From Angomonas deanei (lineage: Eukaryota > Euglenozoa > Kinetoplastea > Trypanosomatida > Trypanosomatidae): 64,000 bases of DNA. Location of the stretch: contig LR877148.1 of assembly GCA_903995115.1 (NCBI GenBank), positions 374,501 to 438,500 on the forward strand. The letters are read 5' to 3'. The translations under genes and the position numbers were made by a program. Of this stretch, positions 10,177 through 19,831 are shown piece by piece (the first letter of the stretch is position 1; each line of letters opens with the position of its first letter). The notes beneath the pieces are model-generated. The model had not been told where the DNA came from, ran no database searches, and saw only the letters and a list, made by a program, of their open reading frames with translations.

Positions 10177-11607
10177 TTAGGACAATGACGAAAGAACACC
10201 ACGGAGGAACTCTGATGTGTTGTCTACTAAATTTTTATTTGGGGTGGCTAAACAATGACGGTCGTTTTTCCTTGAAGCGCGTAGAATATTGATCACCGAC
10301 TTGCAAAGCAGTAATTCACGCCTCGCGTCTACACTCCGCTCTGTAGCGGCGCACGGGCTGTCTGCCTTGGAGGTGGTCTGCGCTTTCAACCGCTGGCACT
10401 CGGAGTAGAGCTCCAGATACTCCTCGCAGACGGTATGGTGTTCCTCTAGTAGGGCATTCAGATCACCTCTCAGGGTATACAGCAATGACTGCAGCTCAGC
10501 CAGTTGGGGATGTCCTGCCTTTTCTATTTCGACCGGCTCGTCGGGGGTGCTCGGGCACGCTGTCACCGATGTGGTATCCTGGTGGGGGACGGGAGTCATT
10601 TCACTAGAACAGTCTTCCGGGAGCGCGTCATTGGGGTCTCTCCGGTCCCCTTCTTCACTTTTGCTCTCCCTATCCGACTGGGGGTACTGTCTCAAGGAGC
10701 CACCTAGTGGGGTGCTGTGGTCTGTGCTCGTCACCTGGACGACCTCACTCAGTGGCACGCACTTTTCTTCCTCCAGCACAAACATCTGTCTACTGCCGGT
10801 CAGTGTACAGTCATCTAGCGAGCGTACAACCTGCGAGGGGGTGATCTTCACCACGTTTGCCGTTCGTCTATACACGCAGCCACCCTCCATGAAGTGCAAC
10901 TCTTTTTCGAGAGACACCCTCCGCTGCTCCGCACTTTCCTCACATATTCTTGTGTTTTCAATTTGCTCCACCGTTTCCCGGTTGGTGCTATCAAAGTATT
11001 TGGCGCGTTGGTAGTCCATGTAGGCCGTTATCCACCGATGAAGCGACACCACACATCTTGACTCCTGCGAAAGGTCAACGGAGTAGAGCGCGTCCTTTTC
11101 TAAAATAGCATTGTACATTTCACTCGATAAAGACTTCTGGTCGCTGCCAGAAATGACCTTCACAAAGTCGGGCCGGAGCAGAAACGGACGGATGTCTGCC
11201 CACGAGAGAGGGCGCTTCGCCGGTTCATTCTTTAGTATTTCGATGACAGTGCTGCACACAAGCCTCGCATCGGACGACGAGGTGTTGGCGTAGAAGGAAC
11301 TCCACTCCGCTGGGGGGATGCGCTCAACACTCTGAACGGCAAAGCGAAGCAGCATCTCTTCCGCTGAGCTGTCGGACGCCGACGTGGTACGGAGACGTTC
11401 TTGTAGTCCCGCCTTTTTATCCCTTAAGCTGGTAAGGAGTTCCTCCTCCTCCCTAATCTTCGCCCGCATCCGCTCTAGCTGCGCGGGCGAATAGTGCACC
11501 GACCGGTACGTGTAGACCCGCAGTTCCGTCAAATCTTCGGAAAACACGTAACCAATGCACTCTGTGTGGCCCACTTTAAACGCCACAATTTTCTTTAAAA
11601 AGGTCAT
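10177..11607 (-). CDS. 476-residue coiled-coil protein with dynein-stalk-like helical domain
   Basis: I do not recognise a named family. Residues 1-40 look like a small beta module. Residues about 41-75 form a charged coil, and about 110-205 a helical domain with dynein stalk-head features: RPLSWADIRPFLLRPDF, a following S-D-x-x-x-L segment, and LHRWITAYMDYQRAKY. Residues 206-240 form a return coil. Residues about 243-292 are a second beta-rich segment (NVVKITPSQVVRSLDD), about 293-370 are Ser/Pro/Asp-rich and probably disordered, and the C-terminus is helical. The order coil-head-coil matches a dynein stalk without the motor. It lies between a FAZ1-like gene and a C2/coiled-coil gene on the same strand, suggesting a cytoskeletal role. 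The frame is intact. A 9-codon upstream ORF (11646-11617) lies in the predicted leader. Confidence 0.85.
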   Translation of the reverse strand: MTFLKKIVAFKVGHTECIGYVFSEDLTELRVYTYRSVHYSPAQLERMRAKIREEEELLTSLRDKKAGLQERLRTTSASDSSAEEMLLRFAVQSVERIPPAEWSSFYANTSSSDARLVCSTVIEILKNEPAKRPLSWADIRPFLLRPDFVKVISGSDQKSLSSEMYNAILEKDALYSVDLSQESRCVVSLHRWITAYMDYQRAKYFDSTNRETVEQIENTRICEESAEQRRVSLEKELHFMEGGCVYRRTANVVKITPSQVVRSLDDCTLTGSRQMFVLEEEKCVPLSEVVQVTSTDHSTPLGGSLRQYPQSDRESKSEEGDRRDPNDALPEDCSSEMTPVPHQDTTSVTACPSTPDEPVEIEKAGHPQLAELQSLLYTLRGDLNALLEEHHTVCEEYLELYSECQRLKAQTTSKADSPCAATERSVDARRELLLCKSVINILRASRKNDRHCLATPNKNLVDNTSEFLRGVLSSLS

Positions 11608-12358
11608 CCTGATTCACTACTGGACGGAAGAGCCTTGCAAAAACATAGGACTGACAAAATAAGAGAAAACAAAAAAAAAAGGGAGGAAGGTATATGCAAT
11701 GCTATCGGCGAAGCAACGCGCCTATTTGCTGAAATAGTGGAAAAGGCTGCACTTGGGCCACCCGCTACCGTTATTTGTACTATCGAAAAATGATATTACT
11801 GGGGATTCACAGAAGTGACAACTTTATAAATGTTAAAATAGATGACGATGGATACAAGGTAACGTAAAGTACAAAGAAATGTAAAACTACAAATAAAATC
11901 TCCGCCTACACAAACGCACATGCGTGCATTTAAAGCTCACAAAATAAAAAATTCTATTTTTTCTTCCTTTCCTCAATTTGACTACAGGATTTTAGACCGG
12001 GTTTTTTTTTTTTTTCTTTATTATTACTACTTTTGTTTGATTTTTTTTTTTTTTTTTTATTTTGGTTGTTTTTGATTTTTTTTTTACAGCTTTGATATAT
12101 ATATATATTTTTCTCCTTGTTTTTGTTCACTTTTTCTCCCTTTCTCTCTCTCTCTCTTTCTATATATATATATATATATTTGTTTACTTTTTTGTCTACG
12201 TGGGTAAAAAAAAAAAAAGGAACTGATCTCGCCTCTCGTGAGCCACACAGTCACAAAATTATGACAGAATTCTACAAAATCATTGAAACCTTACAAATGG
12301 AAGACAGTAAAAGAAAAAAAAAAAGGGGGAAAAAAACAATGAATGGTGTACGGGTGAA
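11608..12358. other. Intergenic spacer, AT-rich, no gene seen
   Basis: About 750 bp between the C2/coiled-coil gene and the 476-residue gene. It holds the acceptor of the latter, several T-runs of 9-18 bases (12001-12090), a CT microsatellite near 12142-12160 and TA repeats near 12096-12110 and 12162-12178. These low-complexity runs probably include the 3' UTR and polyadenylation zone of the upstream gene. I see no supported ORF or RNA gene. Confidence 0.7.
11651..11690 (-). promoter_or_regulatory. Spliced-leader acceptor: pyrimidine tract and CAG
   Basis: The complement of 11658-11690 is a long C/T tract (CCTTCCTCCC, ten T, then TTTTCTCTT). The first AG is the CAG at 11653-11651. The leader is then about 43 nt to the ATG at 11607 and contains one short upstream ORF. 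Confidence 0.65.
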
Positions 12359-14813
12359 TTACACAAGCTCATTTTTCGCCATGTAAACGTCAACGGCGTG
12401 CAGAATTTCGGGGGCGCTGGTCTCGCTTTTCGCTACAAGACTCACAAACCGGGCGTTCTCATTCTGTACCTCAGCGGGGGTTGGTACTGAAAGTTTGCCG
12501 AAATCATCGGTCTGAAGGTGTACTTCCACTTCGGCCGCCCGTCGGGCTTCCTTTGTCCCTGGGTTTTGCGCGACGGGTGCGATTCTTTGTCTGCAAACCC
12601 CGCGATGGAGGGTTGCCATGGAAAAGCAAGCATCACCAATGTGGTACTCCTTCGAGCTAGTCTTTGGTTTATAAAAGACGTGTAGGGTGATAATATCCTG
12701 GTCCGGTTGGGCCAGGTAAAAGACGAATGTTTCCTCGAAACGGATGACGGACGATAGCTCGCGAACAGAGGTCTTGTTACTTTTCCTTAATCGACTTAAG
12801 TTTTACGATAATGTAGCCCGGTTCCGTTATGGGAAGTCCGTTGCGCATCACATCCAGCAACTCCACAATTGTGACGGAGAGATGGGCCCCTTCAGGGACC
12901 GCGCTGCGACGGCGGTCGGACGTTTGCGAGTCGGTAATTCTCTTTGGCGAGCTGGCAAACCTTTGGGGGGAATTCGCGGAAGCCAATTGTTGTCTTAGTC
13001 GGTTATTCTCGTTGCGAAGATCATTTAGTAGGTCTTCCAAAGCTCCGATTTCGTCGTCGCGTCCTTTTCCGTTGGCGTCAATCTGCCTCTCCAAGTCGTC
13101 AACGAGACTCTTCAGATTAGCATTCTCCTTTTCTTTTCTTTTCACGTCGGCGCGCAAGCCCTCATTTTCCTTCTCCAGATCGTTCAGCTTGGCTTGGAGA
13201 TCCCGCAATTTATTTTCCAAGTCATCCAGCAGGTCGTCCTTTTCCTCTAACTCCTTCCTTAGCTTTTCGTTTTCTCCAAACATGTTGCGGAGTCGGTCTT
13301 CCATGTTTTCCAGGGCCTTTTGCAAATTTCGTATCTCTTCATCCTTCAACGCATTTGCCTCGGCAAGCTGCGCAAGTTGGTACTGAGCTTTGCGTAGTAA
13401 CGAGCGCGCTTCCTCCTCGCCCTGCCATGCCGCCTCAAGCAAACGCATCACATCCTCGACGCAGTCTCGTTTGTCCTTCAAAAGCCGAGCTATGGAGTCC
13501 GAGCCTAAATTGCTGTTGGAAAGAGCACGGAAATCGTTATTCTCGGCGAGCAAATTTTCAATTTGCTTTTGGTATTCCTTCTGACGCACGTCATTTAACA
13601 ACTGCTGTTGTTCCTTGGCGGAGCGGAGGTCGTTCAACTTGTTTTCCAGCTTTTTGGCTTTTCTTTCAGCATCCTCCGCTGCATTATTCCGAAGCGGGGC
13701 GGCAGAGTTACCCTTGTTGGCGTCATTCGCCCTTGTGACGGTAAGAGCGTACTCAAGCTCCTCGATGGTTAAATTGCCGTCGTCCACCTGAGACTGAAGG
13801 ATTTCGTTATCTTTAGTGTACTTGTCCAGTCTAGTCCTGAGTTCTTCATTCTCTTTTAGCAGTGCTTCGTATTCAGAAGGCAGATTGCTCGTCGAGCGAC
13901 TGGTTGGTTTTCCGTATGCAGGTTTGTACGAAACAACACTTTCCACGTCGTCGTTCAAGGCGGGAGTCTGCTGGGACTTCGATTGGTCACGAATGTTTTT
14001 AATTTCGTCTTGCAGTGCCGCAATTTGAGCTTGGAGGCCAAAGATTACGTTTTTATCGGTATTTCGGACATTGCCGCTGGTCGATAATTGCGCAATTTGC
14101 AGCTTCAACTCGTTCTCTCGCTGAGACCACTCTTTCTCTTTCACCCATAATTTCTGCTGAATTTCCTTCACTTTATTTTCAAGAAAGTCGACCTCCTCCT
14201 TGTGGAGACTGTACTGCACGGTGTTTGTGGAAACCTTGGAACGGGCGTCCTTCTTGGCTCCAGCCTCGAATCTTCCGTCCAACAGCTCGTTGATCTTTTG
14301 TTCAAAGCGTGACTTTTCTTGAGACCAAAGCTCTCGTTCATGCTTTACAGTCTCGCGCTCGTCGTCCAAAATCTGTTTGATTTCCAGACACTGACGGCGA
14401 GAGTTATCTAGTTCCTTCGCCATCCGCTCGGATTCCATGGATATCTTTTCCTTTTCAGAGAATGCCTCCCGTAGAGCTTTTTCCTGAGAATTCGAGTCAG
14501 CCCTTATTTTGCTCAAATTTCCCTTTAGCTCCTCCTCGCGTTCTTCGAGGGCCCTGCGTAATTCTTCATTCTCTTTAATTAACTTGGTTGCCTCGTTACG
14601 AGACGAGGTAAAATTCTTGCCCTTCACCAAACTGTGTAACTCAATGTTTTCCTCCTCCAAGACTCGGGCATTTCTGTTCGCTAGCTCCAGCTTGTCCTTG
14701 ACGTTGTAGAGCGTGCCCACTTCCGTCTTCAGGTCCTTCACCTCCAATTCGAGCTCATAAATGCGGAGCTCCTTTTCTGAAAGTTGCTCCTTTAGCTGTT
14801 TTTCGCTAAGCAT
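12359..14813 (-). CDS. Coiled-coil protein with C-terminal C2 domain, CC2D/FAZ2-like, one frame break
   Basis: Probable FAZ filament component. T. brucei CC2D (FAZ2) is a coiled-coil plus C2 protein needed for FAZ assembly; the assignment rests on architecture and neighbours. The start is the ATG at 14813 (MLSEKQLKEQ); the open frame above it reads through a poly-A leader from a TTG. Residues 1 to about 610 are nearly continuous coiled coil. A C2 domain begins about residue 644 (HLSVTIVELLDV, GYIIVKLKSI). The frame stops at 12777, but the next frame carries on the same domain without a stop: TSVRELSSVIRFEETFVFYL, then DQDIITLHVFYK and EYHIGDACFSMATL. Removing one A from the four-A run at about 12782 joins the two frames into 817 residues. 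A one-base error or real mutation is likelier than two genes. Confidence 0.8.
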
Positions 14814-14897
14814 TTCCGTTGCTTGTATTTCTTTTTTTTTTTTTTTTTGGAAAAGGGGGTAATACAATCAAACTATGATAATACGATGCTTGTTCAC

Positions 14898-14915
14898 CTA
14901 AGAAAAGAACAAGAG
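14898..14915 (-). promoter_or_regulatory. Spliced-leader acceptor: pyrimidine tract and TAG
   Basis: The complement of this stretch is CTCTTGTTCTTTTCTTAG, a short pyrimidine tract ending in AG. It gives a leader of about 84 nt to the ATG at 14813 that includes a run of A. More T-runs lie further upstream, so the exact site is uncertain. Confidence 0.5.
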
Positions 14916-15853
14916 ATATAGTAAAAAAAAAAAAAAATCACAATAATAATAATAATTTAGAAAAAAAAAAAAAAAAAACTATAGTGTTCAGAAAAAAAAA
15001 ATCTCGAAACCTTAAAAAAAAAAAAATCGAAGAAGAAGAAGAGGGAGACAAATGAACTTTCCGGTTATTCATTTACCCAACAAGACGAAAGCAAAATATA
15101 ATATAGAGAAAAGCGAATGCGATATATCACTTCGGGGGCTCTTGGAAAAGCTTTAGCGGTTTTCATTTTGTTTCGCTTATTTATTAGGCACTGAGGATGA
15201 GTTCCGGTAAACACTGGACGGGCGGACAGTTGACCACTCGCTCTCTCCCCCCACCTTTCCAGAAAATAAACACAATATTTTACAGAAGCCAAACGGGAGT
15301 CGCCCGCCCTACCAGGACAAGAAAAATAATAAAAAAAATTAATAACCACAACAAAAAATAAAAAAAGACGGAATTAACAAAAATATCGCTGCCCGCCAGG
15401 CAAAAAGCAGCTGTCTTTGTGATAGCAGTTACATAATATAGCTATCCAAAATCATGCGAAGTAGGACCGTGGTGGCGAAAGTGGGAAGGAGGGTTTGTAG
15501 ATATATTCTCGTAGAAGGGGTGTAGCGGAGCACGTCCACACACACCAAAAAAAAAAAAAAAAAGACACGGTGCGGCAGTAGGAAATATTCCCCCCCCCAC
15601 CGCTGGTAATGCTCGGCAACAAATGTTGATAATTTAGTATTTATCCCGTCCCTTTTTTTTTTTTTCGATATTGTCACTATTTTAACGTTGCCACTGCTAT
15701 TACACACCTTTATCCGGACGAAATAAATAATAATGAACTAAAAAAAAAAAAAACAGCATTGAAAATATAACCCCATAAAATTAAAATAGATGAATAATAG
15801 TAAAAAAAAAAAAATGCGAGGAGCGAGAACTTACCAAAGATGTGATAGCGTGC

Positions 15854-15902
<49 letters not shown>
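15854..15902. repeat. (AC)n microsatellite, about 24 units
   Basis: An uninterrupted AC dinucleotide run lies in the divergent switch region, flanked by A-runs. It is likely to vary in length between strains. Confidence 0.97.
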
Positions 15903-15903
<1 letters not shown>

Positions 15904-16839
15904 GCATAGGAAAATTAATTAAAAAAAAAAAAAAGAAATGGCTTTGAACATACTGGCAAACATTTACCGACAGTATAAAAGAAAACAGGAACCGTTCCAC
16001 GCAAATATACGAACTCTGACATGTTTTAAAAATATATGATGGCGCCAGCATGATTGTTAAAAAATTTCGTTTGCCTGCAAACGGCGGTAGGAGCGTAACA
16101 CAGTCAAGTTCGTGAGAGTCCCAAGCAGCAACATAACACAAACATAAGATCCCTCAGTGGAGACAAGAGGAGACGACACGTTGTAGCAAATAATGCAAAT
16201 AGCGGTAAAAGAGAAGAGTTAAACGGAGAAAACAACACAGGGAAGGAAGTGATTAATAAGAACAACGACAGGCGAAAACCTTAACTTCTATGGCTACATG
16301 CTATTTTACTCTTTTATTTCCCTGATGACCTTTAGTAGCTTTCCCCCCGGTTTGACGTTGGAATTTGACGTCTCTAACAACAGTACCACGTTATTACCTG
16401 ACGTTGTGCGCAACAGGTGAAACCAAAACAAAAGAAAAGAAAAAGGCATGGGGAAGAGATGAGTAACGTGCTGCGCAAGGGAATAAACACACACCAAGAT
16501 TACGGGGGAGAAAAACGAAAATATTAATGAAAATATACGCTCCCCTCACCCCGTGTGGGGTTCAGTAAGGCTGTGCAAACTTTAGCAAAATATGTAGAGT
16601 AGTCAGGTCCCCATACTGCGGAACTCCTTTGAAGTGTGCGGCACTCCCGACGCGCCGCGGCACCCGTCGGTGTATGGCGCACCCAAAACATGCGGTTTGG
16701 GCACTCACTGAATACCGTAATAACCGAAAAAAAAAAAAAAGTGATATTAAAGGCGGAGTATTGGGCGTCCCGCCTTATGGTTTCCTGTTTACGTTTCACT
16801 TTTCGGGGGGTATGGTAGGGTATTCTTTAGACAAAAGAT

Positions 16840-17330
16840 GCCATGTTGTGCGTGTCGCTTTCGCTGCCGCTTGGCGCGGTTAGATGTGTTACTTTTGTTG
16901 CCGTCACAACATTCGGCACCGCCGCGTGCCAACGAAACCACCAGCACCCGGCGCGGCAGGCGCCCGAATCGTCAGGAAAAAAATCACCTATTTTTGGTGC
17001 GTTGGCGCTTTCGGAATTTGTGGCGCTGGTGCGCGGGGTTAGGGGGGGGGGGGGCCCATGGGCGGGCCGGCCGGGCGCGCCAAAAGCAAACGCCGCCATG
17101 GCGGGGGCGCGCCCCCGACCCCCGCGGCCCCCTGGCGCGCGTGGAACCACGCCGCGCCAAGAAGCCCCCGCCAACGCGGCGAAGGGCCGCCGGCAAAAGA
17201 GGAAGAGGGCGCAAAACAACCCACGCGGCAAAAGAAGCCGAGGGGGGGGACGCGCGGGTGGCCCCCCACGGAAAAGCGCCCCCACCACCGAAAGAAAAGA
17301 GCCCCGACAACACAGCAATGTTTTTTTTGT
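16840..17330. other. GC-rich island with G-run and palindromes in the strand-switch region
   Basis: This half-kilobase is strongly GC- and CpG-rich inside otherwise AT-rich DNA. It contains a run of 13 G at 17042-17054 preceded by GGGGTTA and followed by CCC, the palindrome GGGGGCGCGCCCCC at 17103-17116, clustered GGCGCGCC/GGCCGGCC-like sites near 17065-17080, and an 8-9 G run near 17245. G-runs could form quadruplex structures. The lack of stop codons in several overlapping frames follows from the base composition. Possible roles are promoter or origin element; none is shown by sequence alone. Confidence 0.75.
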
Positions 17331-18743
17331 TGGATTTTACGACGGGACGGACTTCCTAGCGCAGGTGGGGAGTGGCGGTGTTGCAATGTCGGGCACTTCC
17401 GGTTGAAAGCTTCAATGTGTCACGCTTTTTTTTTTTTTTTTTAGCCCAACGGATAGCCACGACGACCAAAGGAGAGCGGGCGAATTTCCAACGGAACCGC
17501 TCGGTTAGTTAGCGGCCCTTCTGGTTTTCTCACAGTTGGAGTTAAAAATTATGTTAAATGAAGCTGTCTTCCCCGGGGCGAGCAACTCTAAAACGTAATG
17601 GCGGTACCGAGAATAATCTGCGGAGTCTCTGCCGGTGAATTTCTGCGGTTACTATTATTGTTACTTTTTTTTTTTATTTTTTTCCCTTCTTTGACGCACG
17701 CTTAAATAGTCGTTAGCTGCAGCGGGCATGTGGGCAAGCAGACAACCCGTGATTTTTTTTTTTTTTTGAATTGTTATTTCCTCTTTCCTACATTTGTGCA
17801 GATGTGTGTTTGTTGTCGCTGTTGTTGTTCTTGCCCTGGCGCTCATTCGAATACCGAGAAACCCCGTGTGCTAATCTTCTTTTTCTTTTCTCCTCCGAAC
17901 AAGGGGTTCAAACAGTTTCTAATTGTCTACTAGCGGCACGAACACAACATCAACAGTGGTAATATTCAGTCACTGGTGGCAAATCTAGTTTTCTGTTTCT
18001 TAGCGCTGCGCATGGCCCAGTTGACAACGCGGCTCTACATTCCGTATGCACAGGCGTGGTTCACGGGGTCCCGTTTTCCATCCGGACAGCACTGTTGAGA
18101 GGCGGCGGGTCTCGGTGTGCGGGAAAGGTTGGAAATGCGAGCTACTCCCTCCTCATCTATTAAATGCCTTCAACTAATTAGCAGCGCTCTACCGTCATTT
18201 TCGGTTCGCGGATGAATCCCTCGTAGTCAGGCAGAAAAAAAAAAAAAAATCGCTTTAAACAGTGCCAAACTGTTTTGCCGGGGCTGTCTGTTACCTGGCG
18301 ACGGCGGCCATTGCACCCGGTTTGGCTTGTGCTGGGAAAAGCGCGCTTGGATGTCACCACAGTGCCACCGCTCCCATCGTACTATTCTATAGGGATGCGG
18401 TTAGTTCGCTTTGTCGAGTGGTTGCGAAGTGTGTATCATTGACTGACGTGCATCGGTGGAGTTGGCAACCGGCGGCAAAACGCCGCAACCCACTTTTTGG
18501 CGCCCGTGTGTCTAAAGTGCTGTTTGCACGCGGAACAATTATTTGTAGTCGGCGAGCAAGAGAGGCACTCGTGTGTACTGAACCAATAAAATTCGATGTC
18601 TTTTATGCCTTTTTCCCACCTTCCAAAAATTGACAGCAACAACAACTAAAATCTCACGGCTGCTAAATTGACACCATACTGATGTGTTTTTGTGTGCCTC
18701 TGTACTTTTCACACGCTCTCTTTTTTGTTGTTGTTGCACCACA

Positions 18744-18768
18744 GCTCTCTCTCTCTCTCTCTCTCTCT
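18744..18768. repeat. (CT)n microsatellite
   Basis: About 12 CT units follow TTG repeats. As a pyrimidine tract it could act in trans-splicing of a plus-strand transcript, but no gene starts nearby. Confidence 0.9.
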
Positions 18769-19831
18769 TGCCATTACTTAGTTGTTTTACCATTTAGAGC
18801 TTAGCGAACTTTTTCATTTTTTTTTTTTATTTAATTTATTCCCCGTTTTATTTTATTTTTGTTAAAAAGGGAACCAAGAGGAATTAATTAATTTTTCCAG
18901 TTTATAGTTGAGTTTTCGTTTTGTTCTAGTAACTAAAGCGAAGTAGAATTTTTTTTTTTTGGCGTATTTCTATAGTTGTCCTTTTACTTTAACAATCTAA
19001 GGCTTTTTTTTTTTTTTTGTATTGTTATTTAAAGACTATTAACATATAAAGCATCGTTTTTTTTTTTCTGTAACTTTTTTTTTTTAAAAAAAAATTGATT
19101 TGAACATTGTCAGAATACCCATTTGTGAGTATTATTGTTTTTACCGTGTAGATTTGATAAGGAAAAACAAACAAACAAACAAAAAAAGAGAACCAAATAA
19201 AAAGAACTAATATCAGCAGCGAAGGCCCGCAGAAAACTGAAAATCCCTGTTGATAACTCGATACACAAAACAAAGCAGGCTTTTCACAACATCGTCATTA
19301 ACTTTTTTTATATATAAAAGCAGCGGAAGAAAACAACTTTTCGCGGTAACATCATATTGAAGGGATAAGCTTTCAAGTAAATATTTCCTTTTATTGAGTA
19401 AGTTTTGCGGACGTTGCTGAGGTAAAAGTAAAATAAAAAAAGAGAGAAATACTGTAAAAATTAGACAGTTCAGGAGCGTACACGAAGTAATCCGCCTTTA
19501 AAACTATTAGGAAAATTCGCCGACTGTTCTCACATACAGACGGCATTACCAGTTTCGAAAAATATAGGAAAGGGCAATCATAAGGAGAAAAACAAGTAAA
19601 AATATATCAAAAGGCAAGCAAACAAAACAACAAGCTCGTATACCACAATTAGGAAAGACCCGAGACAATTCTTTTCCGAATACCTAAAATCGGGTGGTTG
19701 TAGCAGATTCGCGAAAGCAAAATCATAATAGTGACAAAAGACGTTCCATTGCGTCGACCGTTTGCACACTCAAGTCGCAACTGTGGATATCAGTTTTTGT
19801 ATAAATATAAAACTAAGTTCACCTCGATACA

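Larger units (their letters stand above)
14814..19831. other. Divergent strand-switch region (likely Pol II initiation zone)
   Basis: About 5 kb separates the leftward cluster from the rightward cluster. In trypanosomatids such divergent switches are where polycistronic Pol II transcription starts and often where replication starts; that role is inferred here from position. The DNA is AT-rich with many A/T runs of 9-19 bases, an AC repeat (15854-15902), a CT repeat (18744-18768), TTG runs, and one strongly GC-rich island (16840-17330). Open frames of 60-190 codons occur on both strands but overlap each other, often lack an ATG, or sit in low-complexity DNA. I found no convincing tRNA arms, snRNA or mobile element by eye. 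No strong acceptor is visible just upstream of the plus-strand gene at 19832. Confidence 0.75.

Noticed and set aside
12777-12785. Programmed +1 frameshift in the C2 gene
   Set aside because: No known slippery site or stimulatory structure is evident, and an identical extra-A break occurs in the Sec7 gene, so a one-base error is simpler.
17031-17057. Telomere-like GGGGTTAGGG next to the G-run
   Set aside because: Only one unit is present and it adjoins a homopolymer; a single match is expected by chance beside a long G-run.
16827-17444. Overlapping open frames of 60-190 codons in the GC-rich island on both strands
   Set aside because: GC-rich DNA has few stops. The frames overlap each other, have biased Arg/Pro/Gly/Ala composition and no recognisable domain.
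14814-19831. tRNA or snRNA genes in the strand-switch region
   Set aside because: TTCGAAT-like strings (for example near 17843) lack the flanking stems and acceptor arm. A covariance-model scan would settle this; I could not run one.
14814-19831. Retroposon remnant in the strand-switch region
   Set aside because: No reverse-transcriptase or endonuclease motif, no target-site duplication with an A-tail, and no known family signature was seen by eye; A-runs are common throughout the spacer.
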